Of a stretch of DNA of 64,000 nt, positions 11,950-21,413 are shown one piece after another. Numbering within the stretch: the stretch's first letter is position 1; the number at the start of each line of letters is the position of its first letter. The translations under genes and the position numbers were made by a program. The DNA is taken from NCBI GenBank assembly GCA_037367405.1, contig JAZKJV010002627.1:248001-312000 (forward strand), written 5' to 3'. The DNA is from Ottelia alismoides. Its lineage: Eukaryota; Streptophyta; Magnoliopsida; Alismatales; Hydrocharitaceae. Below the pieces are notes generated by a model. That model did no database searches, was not told the origin of the DNA, and worked only from the letters and a program-made list of their open reading frames with translations.

Positions 11950-12809
11950 ACCAGAAAATTCGAAGAGAAATCATTTTGTAAAATCAAAAAGAAATATCAA
12001 ACGACCTCAGATTGAAAATGTTTCTTCACAAAAAATGCTCGTCTCGACGAGATCTACAACTTTCATGAAGACATCAAAGCCTAATTCGGTTAAATGTAAA
12101 AATTGAATTTTTGGGGTATCCCATGTACATAGAATACCTTGATTTTTGGTTTTCTAATTTTTTTTGTCATTTTTAAACAAGATAAAAATCCGGAAAAATA
12201 AGAGAAAATCAAAGATAAATAAAAGACACATTAATCTAAATTTTTTGGATTTTTATTAATAAAGAAAATATATACATAAAATACAAGGTCAAAAGCCGCG
12301 AAAAATACAATGTACAAAAGAGGCCCAAAACCCAACTTTCACATACGAGCTCCGATTCACTTGAACTTGGTCTTGTTTTGAAGATAATTGAATGTACATT
12401 AGTTCAAAAGTGAGTAGGATCAAATCGGACACTGGATGGGGAAGATATGGGGCTTTTAGTCCGAAAATCCTAAAAATAGGGTTTGGGTTTTTGGTCCACT
12501 TAACCGGGTTAGTGATTTTTTTGTATTTTTTATTTATTCTTGTTAGTGATATGTAAAGAGTGGAGGTGAGTTTGTGGCATTCTGAGTTAGCATGAAGGAG
12601 TTAAAAATAGGGGAAGTTAGGCTATTTACAAATCATTTTTGGTTTGGATTTTTGTCTTCTTATTTTATGCAGAAATTAATGCTAAAATGCAATTCTTATG
12701 AAATAATGCCTGAATGCTAATTATGCAGAATAAATGCAGAAATATTGTTGATTTTGAGGGACTTGAGCTTAATTAATGAGACTTAGAATGGTGAATCCGA
12801 GATTCATCA

Positions 12810-12824
12810 TCCCCCTATACTTAA
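12810..12824 (-). promoter_or_regulatory. Polypurine tract of element L
   Basis: On the minus strand this reads TTAAGTATAGGGGGA directly before the 3' LTR start TGATGAATC, the plus-strand priming site for reverse transcription. Confidence 0.85.
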
Positions 12825-14149
12825 ACCATGCTCGTCCCTAAGCATCAAAAAGGCATGCCATCAAGTGAAATGAGACTGGGTTCCATACCAAGACCATGAA
12901 CTGAAGGTGAAAGTGAAACTAAACTTGACCTTTGGATTAATAATGTGTCGGAACTTCTGTGAGACTTAGAATTTTAAAATCAACAACCCTCAAGTTCTAC
13001 ACATCATTGACACAGTTTCGGCTCAGAAGTCATCTTAGATCAATCTTCTTCCCAAAGTATACCCTATGAATATTGAATAACCGACTCATGTATGTGAAGG
13101 GTTTTAGCTCTTCCCATTCAGAATGCCAGACTACCATTCTCCTCTCCTCTCCAGTAACTCGTCCTCGGGAAGTCAGGTATTTCCTTCTAAGGTCTGTCGC
13201 GTTGTGTTCACAATCGAATGAGGGAGAAGATAGAAGAAAGAGAAAAGAACTGGAGGGTGGCCAGTGTAGTCACCTCTCCTTGTGAAGATGGCCAGTGTAG
13301 CCGAGTCTCCACCAAGATCTACAGGTTCTTGAAGCTTGGACCCTTTTTGGTCGGATTTTTATTTGGTAGAATGCTTCTATGTATTTGGAATTTTTGGTGG
13401 TTCTGCTTGGATCTTGTTGTGCCCCTACGGATATAGAATCTTTTTGTTCCGTACATTTTTTTGGGGTCTTAGAAAAAATTGTGCCCAGCCGTCCATCCCT
13501 TTTCCGAAGCTTTATTTCAACCCATACTCCGGTCTTTAGATTTCCACGCTACCAGAAAAGAGACTCACACAGTCTTCCAACATCCCGTTTGGGTTGAGCT
13601 AAGTGCATAGTGCGAGAGTGCGAATTAATTCCCTATTCCAGAGTTGTACCCAGAATGAAGAGACCAGGTTAGACACTAAGAGTCAAACTCTGTACATTGT
13701 CATATGGAACTTAAGGAATTAAGTCAAAAGACCTGAAGCTCTTAAAATCCTATTTCTCGGTGAAGTTCCTCTGAAAATTAGGTGGATTAAGATCAAGTCC
13801 AGACCACTCTCGGTTTCGGCTCATAAATCGGTTCAAAACCCAATGACTTTTCACAGATGCAAATGCATGTGATGTTGGATGGAATGCAGGTGTGTGAAAT
13901 GCAGATACATTTTTTTAATTTTTTTTTGACATTTTATGCAAGGGATTTTTTTATGCAGAAAATGGAATAAGAAGCCTCTTTTTTTTTCAAAAATTTTGGG
14001 CAAGTCAGTGTTAGTAGCAAAACTCTCTTCTTTTTTTTTCTTTTTTTTTTTTTTTGTTTTTTTTTTCAAGTTAGTACCCACCCCGTAAATACATATAGAC
14101 TTACGCACAAGTACGAGATATGGGTAAAATATATACAAAGTATATATAC
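12825..14149 (-). other. 3' untranslated region of element L
   Basis: No coding region is recognised. Blocks at about 13120-13200 (CCTTCTAAGGTCTG) and 13455-13565 (GGGGTCTTAGAAAAAATTGTG) match the equivalent part of element A at 47540-47705. A long T-rich tract lies at about 14029-14075 (A-rich in element sense). Confidence 0.6.
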
Positions 14150-14440
14150 AGACCCCCCTATACTTAGCGAGTATTGTGTCCTCAGAGCACAAGAGGCGTA
14201 AAGAAGACATAGCTCGGGCTAAGCGTAAGGGAGTGGAAAAAAATGAAAAGAAAAATGAAGCGGTCGGGATATGTGAATGAAGAGAGTATTTACAGGTGGA
14301 TGTCGGTTCCCCCTATACTTAGGCTCAGATCAGCCTAAGTATGGAAGAAGGGTGGAAATGGAGCGATTAGGAGTCAGGAGAAGAATGATATATACAGATG
14401 GCATCGGTCCCCCCTATACTTAGGCCTTGGCCTAAGTAGA
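14150..14440 (-). repeat. Array of three polypurine-tract-like hairpins in L
   Basis: Three copies of CCCCCTATACTTAG (plus strand) start at about 14154, 14310 and 14410. Each is followed by an inverted repeat. Arms 14315-14325 and 14332-14342 are perfect (11 bp, 6-nt loop). Arms 14417-14426 and 14429-14438 are perfect (10 bp, 2-nt loop). The first has a weaker, more distant partner at 14217-14226. In element sense each is CCTAAGTATAGGGGG, nearly the true polypurine tract. Confidence 0.85.
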
Positions 14441-14497
14441 GGAAGAAGCTGTACAAGGAGTCTGATGTGGTCGGGAGGGAGGGTGGGTAGCCGATGA

Positions 14498-15220
14498 TTA
14501 AGGCGGTTTTCGGCTGATCTTTTTGTGAGCCTGTGGTGGGAGATCGTAGTGATGAGTCGGAGATGAGGCATATGATTCCCAACTACAATCAGTGTCATCC
14601 TCAGAAAAATCATGATGGATAGATAAAGTGTTTGAGTCAGATGAAAGATATCCATCATCACAGTTATCCTCAGAGGAGTAGTATTTGAAAGTGGACATAC
14701 TCCAAGTATTCTGGTCTTTTTGTTTCTTCAGTTGTTTCCTCAGACTTCGTTCCTTCTTGGGGTCAGTCGGTTTGTCCTCAGATGAATACTCAGAAGCACC
14801 GGTCTCAGTCAGCTCATACGAAAGAATTCCAGTGTACTTGAAGAATGCAGGAGCATCAGCTTTGGATGAGTAGTAGTTAGGAACGGGAGTTGTCCAACGA
14901 GGATTGAATTTTGGATCCTTACGAAGATATGGCTTTAGGGCTGCCGAACATACTTCACTCATGTAAACCATCTTTTCCGGACCTGATGAGGGATCATCAA
15001 CTGATTCCTCTTCCGAAAGGTCAAAGGTGGCTCTCTTTTTATTTCGTCGTGAAGGTATCGGTTCACTCGAATATCCAGGTGAATAGCCATTAGAATTTTC
15101 CTTGGTCAGTGTTTGGTTTGCATGCTTGCTCTTAGTCTCCCGAATGTTTGAGCACTCTCGATTTTGGAATGATTTGGTCAGAATATTCAGAGAATGTTGC
15201 TCCATGGTGTGACCATGCAT
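14498..15220 (-). CDS. Acidic Ser/Tyr-rich frame of element L, second part of the downstream ORF
   Basis: A 240-codon open frame that I do not recognise. It probably continues the frame above (15132-15833) after a one-base shift near 15140-15160, so its first 25-30 codons are an out-of-frame overlap and the real content starts about residue 30. It is rich in Ser, Glu, Asp, Lys and Tyr, with recurring short motifs YSSED, YYSSED, YLSSDS and FSEDD, and a basic stretch RKQLKKQKDQ. It has no membrane segment, zinc finger or polymerase motif. It occupies the place where Athila elements have reverse transcriptase, integrase and an env-like frame. Confidence 0.5.
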   Translation of the reverse strand: MHGHTMEQHSLNILTKSFQNRECSNIRETKSKHANQTLTKENSNGYSPGYSSEPIPSRRNKKRATFDLSEEESVDDPSSGPEKMVYMSEVCSAALKPYLRKDPKFNPRWTTPVPNYYSSKADAPAFFKYTGILSYELTETGASEYSSEDKPTDPKKERSLRKQLKKQKDQNTWSMSTFKYYSSEDNCDDGYLSSDSNTLSIHHDFSEDDTDCSWESYASSPTHHYDLPPQAHKKISRKPP

Positions 15221-15833
15221 ATGTCTCAGGATCGTAGTAGAAAGATTTGTCTATTTTGAGATCCTCGGGAATTTGAATATTGGGGAGAGTTTCTGCATGC
15301 TCCTTCTCAATTGATTTGATGTTGGCGCATTCCTGTGTCGAGTTGATGTAATCCATGTAGTCAGAGTAGGTTGACCCAGGGTGTGCCCATGCATAAGTTT
15401 CCGGATCATATGATTCATATACAAGATTCTCCATGGTGAGAGCGGCTGGGAATGGAGCAGGGGGGAGATTTTCTACACCAATACTCTCATCAACAACTGC
15501 TATCTCAGGTGTAGTTGCGGGGTAGGGCTCTTCTACCGCTTCATGGTTACGGTTGTTGGGGACTTCGTGGGTTGCCTCAGAAGATCGTGATTCCTCAAAG
15601 ATAGGGTCAGATTTAAGTGCTTCCAATGCTATGAAATTGATTTCCCGAGTCTCACAATCGATACTTGCCTTGGCCAATGCCAAGAATGGCTTTCCGAGAA
15701 TGATTGGAGACTGGGTGAATTCTCCTTGATGCTCAATATCAATGATCGTGAATTCTACTTTGAGCGGAGCACCTTGGAATTTCATGATGACAGAAATGGT
15801 TCCTCTCGGCCTTTTTATTGATCGGTCCGCCAA
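15132..15833 (-). CDS. Protease C-terminal half fused to a repeat-bearing region, element L
   Basis: A 233-codon open frame. Residues 1-66 match the second half of Athila-type retroviral aspartic proteases: ADRSIKRPRGTI, then SPIILGKPFLALAKASID, which is the ILG-hydrophobic signature near the protease C-terminus. The protease N-terminal half is in another frame just upstream (15739-16194), so one frameshift splits the domain. After residue 70 the protein is acidic, with no pol domain. It contains two copies of an 18-residue repeat, YDPETYAW[AS]H[PH]G[SA]T[YF]S[DE]Y, at residues 142-159 and 200-217. The frame ends at a stop that a shift bypasses into 14498-15220. The protease assignment is good; the rest is unknown. 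Confidence 0.65.
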   Translation of the reverse strand: MADRSIKRPRGTISVIMKFQGAPLKVEFTIIDIEHQGEFTQSPIILGKPFLALAKASIDCETREINFIALEALKSDPIFEESRSSEATHEVPNNRNHEAVEEPYPATTPEIAVVDESIGVENLPPAPFPAALTMENLVYESYDPETYAWAHPGSTYSDYMDYINSTQECANIKSIEKEHAETLPNIQIPEDLKIDKSFYYDPETYAWSHHGATFSEYSDQIIPKSRVLKHSGD

Positions 15834-16194
15834 TTGAATAATCTCTCATATCTTCCGAATCGGTTCGAGTGGAATAATGGAATACAGAGGTCGGGAGGAT
15901 ATTAATTGGTGAATCATCATCAATCCGAGCATGGGTGAAATTTGTGTCTTTGATTTCGCAGTCAAATCTGGGCAACCGCTTCACTATGCGGCTCTTGGTT
16001 TTTCTCCTCAACACCAAGGAGGAGGCCATTGACAAGATATGTCTTTCAGTCTTTGTTCGTATCCTGCCCGACTTTTTGTTCATTAATTTATCTGTTATAA
16101 ATCTTTTAAGGTCGGGGAAGTGTTCAATGGCATGTATAAAGGGAAGTTTAAACATCAAGCGTTTTTCCAGTGCTTCCCGTATAGTCGGATCCAA
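15739..16194 (-). pseudogene. Protease N-terminal half and linker, element L
   Basis: The first residues (EKRLMFKLPFIHAIEHFPDLKRF) resemble the pre-protease linker of Athila polyproteins; a related stretch closes the window in element C (about 63910-63995). The motif DDDSPINILPTSVF stands where active-site DxGAxxNLLP is expected. The Gly of the D-T/S-G triad is missing, so the protease is probably inactive. From about residue 120 the frame is a shifted overlap of the next one. Confidence 0.6.
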
Positions 16195-16223
16195 ATTTCG
16201 CAGATCATCTTCAGTTTTAATTT

Positions 16224-17258
16224 TTATGAAATTTTCTGAATTTTCAATTTTTTGTGGTTTTCAAATATTTCCATTTTATTGGTATTTTCTGGGTGGTGTG
16301 GGGGTGTGGTGTGTTCCTCAGACGAAGAGGGGCTCTGGTGTTCAGGGTGAGGGTCAGCATCATAATCATTTTCAGAATTATCCATAGGTCCCTGAATATC
16401 CTCAGAATTTTCAATCTCAGATCCAGTTATTTCCTCATTCATTTTACTGTCCGAGCCACCATAGAATGCGATGAATCGATCGGTAAATTTTTAAAATCTC
16501 TCCTCTATTGAATTGAATTTCTTATTTATCCTCGAAATATCCTCCTCAAGATTTGGTTCATGATTAATTATGGGAGCAGTAGGTGTATGTTCGATAATTT
16601 CATCTTCCATTTTTCCCTTTGTGCTGAGAGGAGAGCTTCTTGGAATATCCGAAATATGATCATTATTTTCTGAAAATTTCTCCTCAAAAATAATGGAAGG
16701 AGGCTGCTCATATGGTTCAGACATGTGTCGTTGATTGGTCAGACCTTGATATTGTGGAGTCAACATACAGGGTTTATGTGTTTCTAAGCGGTCAGTCCAG
16801 TCCTCTGTATGAGTATCATGTCTGACGAGGGGTCTGTCATGGTCAATCCAATGTCGATGATTATTCAGTGCATGTCTATCCATCTGAGTTTGGTTTCTCT
16901 GCCAGTCATGAGATTTGAAGGGATCTTGATCTTGAAAAGTTTTATTGGCGAGAAACTGAGAATAAGGCGATTCAGTCCAAGATGGTAGGTGGTCATTTGC
17001 GGTTGGGTGGTTCGAATAGAAATTTAATGAGGAGGCCGAATTTATCTGCGGGTGAAAGCCTCCCGCAAATGTTGGAGGATTATTGAAAGAAGGGGATTGA
17101 GTTGATTTGGGCCTAACCGAAATAAATTCATTTTCATAGTATAACTCTGATGGGTGTTCGGTCATTTTTGAGAGGAATGGGGAGTTGGATCTGTGAGTGT
17201 TTTTGGACAAGAGTTCCATTATGAGGTTTAAATCAAGAGAGGGAAGAGATGATTGCAC
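16224..17258 (-). pseudogene. Gln/Asn/His-rich gag-tail-like frame of element L
   Basis: The frame opens at ATG 17258, runs 255 codons to a TAA at 16491, then continues in the same frame to 16224. It is thus one ORF with an in-frame stop. It is hydrophilic, rich in His, Asn, Ser, Pro and Gln, with acidic C-terminal clusters (EDIQGPMDNSENDYDAD, SSSEEHTTPPHH). By position before the protease linker, and by composition, it corresponds to the C-terminal part of Athila gag (as in element C at 62740-63900). The capsid domain present in C is absent. I see no zinc knuckle. Confidence 0.5.
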
Positions 17259-18437
17259 GGAATAGTCAAGAGAATTTTTATCGAATGTGCGGCTATTGAT
17301 CTTGAAATCGGTTCACGCACACCAATGCAAACACAATTCAAACCCTGGGTTCACCAACTCACACAATGAAGCCGTAAGAGTTCGGCTATTATCTTTTCAA
17401 TTTTAGTTGGTGATAAATTCAATCTTGCAAGCCGTTTAAATGAGATGTTAGGTTTGGAGCTGGGCTCTATCCTAGTGTGCGTCTCTCTCCTCGCTGCAAG
17501 ATAAAATCAAACAATGTCGGGGTTGCTTTCCCGTAAAAATTCTTGATTTTATGGGTTATTTTGAAATCAGCTATATTTAGCAGTCCCAATTTTAATGAGG
17601 CGATCACTGAAGAATTTATATGACACAAATACACGTCTACCGTCCAGTCCCAATTTCCTTTAGATTTATGTGATAAAACAAGAGAGAGGATTTTGGGAAA
17701 ATCTTATGCAAGCGGAAAACTATGATGAATGCTCAGTTAGAAGACTTACAGTGCCTCCTCGCAATCTCCATGTGGGATGCAATACAGAATTGAAAAATTT
17801 ATACTAAATGCGTGCAAGCCGATGAAAACCACACCTAAGCAGAAAGTTCTATTAGCGGGGAAGAATTGAATTAAATTTGGCTAAGTTGAACGATCTACGT
17901 GCATCTCAATTAAAGTGTAGTGTGGCTTAAGATCCTACGAGCACAATCAAAAATAAAATGCTCTAAGAGCCGTATGTGCAGGTCTATCCTAATCGCCACT
18001 CAAGTCGGGCCCCACCCTCTCCGGAGAGTGAAACAGGCCACGACACACCACAAATAGAGTTCAGAGTATTTTTACACACGTGAGAGTCCAAATGGACACC
18101 GCTATAAATGAGTAGAAATTAAAAACCTAGACTCTACTCTCTCTCACGACTCGACTCGATCTTAATTTAATTGCGGTTTCTTCGGGTGTCGGTGAAGATG
18201 CGTCGGTTCCTTGAAAAACCGCTCCACGTGCGCCGGGTACCTCGCAAGAAAAATAAGAGAGATGGGTGTAAGAGAGTGACTCAGAAAATAATCAAAAATA
18301 AAATAAATGAAATAAATGCTGAAAAATAAATACAAGAAATAAAATGGGATTTATAGTGAAAAATTTGGGGGTCAGACTACTCGAATTCGGAAAACCGAAC
18401 AAAAATTTTCAAAACAAAAAACTAAGCCATTTGCCTT
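17259..18437 (-). other. 5' leader of element L
   Basis: About 1.2 kb between primer-binding site and first frame. No open frame above 60 codons. Moderately structured, with GCAAGATAAAATC-type AT-rich and GC-rich patches. By position it should hold the dimerisation and packaging signals, but this is inferred. Confidence 0.5.
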
Positions 18438-18453
18438 CCCGGCAACGGCGCCA
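18438..18453 (-). promoter_or_regulatory. Primer-binding site of element L (tRNA-Asp)
   Basis: Minus strand TGGCGCCGTTGCCGGG, the undamaged Athila-type site, two bases inside the LTR. The intact site fits recent activity. Confidence 0.93.
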
Positions 18454-18455
18454 TC

Positions 18456-21413
18456 TGACGGGTCCGAAAATGCCAAGTTAAGGAGTTGTTTTTAATGTTC
18501 TTGCGTAAAATGATTAATTGTCGTTCGTTGTAGGCGGCGATCGGAAACAGTCAAGAAATAACCACAATTTTTAATCAAATTTAATCAAGTGGTTTTTATG
18601 TTTTTTTACTTGGGCAAGTCCCAAGGTCGATCACAAGGAGGCAAAGGAACAACCTAGAGTTGTGTCTATCCAATTTTGAGTTCGGTTTTCGAGGTGGTTT
18701 TTTTTTGTAATTTTCAATGCAATAAGGGATGCAAAGTGCAAATGCGGCCTATTTTAGGGATTAAAATGTCAAATATGTTCAAATGATGTCCGAAAAATAC
18801 GAAACTTGGCCGAGATGTAAAATATGATGAAATGAGTGCACTGTATTTTTTTGGAATTTTTTAGATGCAATATGAATTTTTTATGAATTTTTAAATGCAA
18901 ACAGAATGATTTTCAATATTTAATTATAATAAATATTAAACCTACTTATTTTCGAGAGATAAAATTATCTAAGATCTATCACTAGGTGATGGATCTCAGA
19001 AAAATCCTAAATCTCAAAAATGTGGGGTCTAATACCTATTAAAAATTAAACAGTGAAATATGCAAAATGATTTTTACAGAGCAAAGTATGCATGCAAATG
19101 CAAAGATTTTTTGGCACAATGTTAATCAAAGTAATCTCTACGATATTTGATTTTTGGGGAATTTTTAGAGTCACGGTTAGTTAAATAAAATTTGTAGAGC
19201 ACAGACTGGGCAAAATATGGTAATTTCCACAGAATAATTAATTATTAATCAACCGATCATCATAAAAATGTCCATGACATGTCAAAATGTAGAGAATTAA
19301 AAGATGAACAAAATGTTATGTTTGAATAAATAAAATGATGCAATGTAGAGGTCTATAATGGATGACAAAGACAGGGGTACATATGCAAACAGAATAAATA
19401 TAAAAAATAAATAAAAATAATGCAGGGTGGACCTAAGTATAATTACCTAGATAACTAGGGGCAGAGGTGCAAATTTTCCAGTAGGTCACGTGCTGTGCAC
19501 GTGACCCCCGGGGTGGACTCAGCTGCGAATCAGGGGGGCTTCAGGGGCTTCTCTACAATTATTCCACGCGGTCACGTGCGCTGCACGTGACCCGTGGGTA
19601 GTTGAAGATCTCCCCCGCCGCACGTGCCCCGCACGTGCGTGGGTAGCCTCGGGCTTCACGCCCGGTGGCTGGTGGCGATGGATCGCTGGTGGACGACCGG
19701 TGCTTGGCGGAGGAGCACCGGTAGTGGAGGCGGTCGATGTGGATGTGGAGGCGGAGGGCGGGCCGTTGATGCTGCAGTGGAGCAGCGCTGAAGGCGGAGG
19801 TGCTGATGCGGAGCAGCTGTGGAGGCGCTCCAGTCGTGCTCCAGGCTTTGGCGTTGGTGAAATCAGGCGGTCGGCGAGCGATGTCGGTGAAGTAGCGAAG
19901 GTCGGTGGCGATGGATCGGCGAAGGTGTCGTTGGCGGAGGCGTAGCGATGGAAAAGAAGGTTGGCAATGGTGTGTCGTCGGTCGTCGGCTCGACGGAGGA
20001 CCGGAGCTCGGCAGAAAGGGCCAAGGGGAGGCGCGTCTGCGACGAGGGGCGTTGAGCGCCCTCGGATCTCGCCGGCGATGCCTAGGCGAGGCTGTCACCC
20101 TCGTGAAGCGCTCATCGGCGGATAAGGGGCTGGGGGGGTCGGCGAGGCTTTTTTATAGGAGAGGGGGACGCGGCGGTTGCGCGGTCGTTGCGAAACTATC
20201 GGAGGTCAACGGCGATGGAGTCGGGGCAGTTGCGAGGAAAGAGGAGGGCGGTTGGCGACGGTTTCGGAGGTGGCGGCGGTTGCGGAGATAACGGAGGAGG
20301 CGGCGGAGCGCGAAGAGTCGTTGGGAGGAGGGAGACGCGTGTGGGCCATTCGATCAGCGGCCGATCGAACGGCCGCACGTTGGCCACGTGGCAGGGAGTG
20401 GGAGTAGAGGGCGCGGGCGCGTGCAGTGCGCGTGCGGGGTGGCACGTGCGCTGCACGTGCGCGCCGATTTTTAAATATTTTTTTTTGAAAACGATATAAT
20501 AAAAATGCGAAAAACAGCTGACACGTGGCGACCCCTGGGGCTGCCACGTGTCAGCACCAGAAAATTCGAAGAGAAATCATTTTGTAAAATTAAAAAGAAA
20601 TATCAAATGACCTCGGATCGAAAAAGTTTCTTCACGAAAAATGCTCTTCTCAACGAGATCTACAATTTCATGAAGACATCAAAGCCAAATTCGGTTAAAT
20701 GTAAAAAGTGAATTTTTGGGGTATCCCATGTACATAGAATACCTTGATTTTTGGTTTTCTAATTTTTTTGTCATTTTTTAAACAAGATAAAAATCTGGAA
20801 AAATAAGGGAAAATCAAAGCTAAATAAAAGACACATTAATCTAATTTTTTTGGATTTTTATTAATAAAGAAAATATATACATAAAATACAAGGTCAAAAG
20901 CCGCGAAAAATACAATGTACAAAAGAGGCCCAAAACCCAACTTTCACATACGAGCTCCGATTCACTTGAACTTGGTCTTGTTTTGAAGATAATTGAATGT
21001 ACATTAGTTCAAAAGTGAGTAGGATCAAATCGGACACTGGATGGGGAAGATATGGGGCTTTTAGTCGAAAATCCTAAAAATAGGGTTTGGGTTTTTGGTC
21101 CACTTAACCGGGTTAGTGATTTTTTTTGTATTTTTTATTTATTCTTGTTAGTGATATGTACACAGTGGAGGTGAGTTTGTGGCATTCTGAGTTAGCATGA
21201 AGGAGTTAAAAATAGGGGAAGTTAGGCTATTTACAGGTCATTTTTGGTTTGGATTTTTGGCTTCTTATTTTATGCAGAAATAATGCTAAAATGCAATTCT
21301 TATGAAATCAGGCCTGAATGCTAATTATGCAGAATAAATGCAGAAATATTGTTGATTTTGAGGGACTTGAGCTTAATTAATGAGACTTAGAATGGTGAAT
21401 CCGAGATTCATCA
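18456..21413 (-). mobile_element. 5' LTR of element L
   Basis: 2958 bp, near-identical to the 3' LTR at 9848-12809 with scattered substitutions and one-base changes in homopolymers. It carries the minus-strand TATAAAAA box at 20150-20157 and the CACGTG hairpin at 20517-20555. Confidence 0.93.

Larger units (their letters stand above)
9848..12809 (-). mobile_element. 3' LTR of element L
   Basis: 2962 bp, near-identical to 18456-21413. The plus strand starts TGACGGGTCC and ends GAGATTCATCA. It contains a GC-rich core (about 10860-11860) with repeated CACGTG-type palindromes, a minus-strand TATA box (TATAAAAA, 11545-11552) and a hairpin at 11911-11949. Open frames of 60-128 codons on both strands in the GC-rich core are explained by GC content; the same ones recur in the other LTR. 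Confidence 0.93.
9848..21413 (-). mobile_element. Complete non-autonomous Athila-like Gypsy element L
   Basis: This 11,566-bp element is in minus orientation. It has two LTRs of 2.96 kb, 5' TG and 3' CA termini, the 5-bp target duplication GGGAT (9843-9847 and 21414-21418), a near-canonical tRNA-Asp primer-binding site and a polypurine tract. The LTRs differ by only a few percent by eye, so it moved fairly recently. The 5.6 kb internal region has a Gln/Asn/His-rich gag-tail-like frame, a degenerate protease, an acidic frame with repeats, hairpin repeats and a long 3' untranslated stretch. I find no capsid, reverse transcriptase, RNase H or integrase. It would need proteins from another element to move. 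Confidence 0.92.

Noticed and set aside
11095..11987. Several 60-128 codon frames on both strands in L LTRs (and 19559-20547)
   Set aside because: All lie in the GC-rich LTR core, overlap each other on both strands, are Arg/Gly/Pro/Ala-rich and repeat only because the LTR is repeated. Composition artefacts.
14029..14075. Long T tract as a poly(A) tail of a minus-strand LINE or processed gene
   Set aside because: It lies inside the internal region of L between the hairpin array and the polypurine tract, with no target duplication around it.
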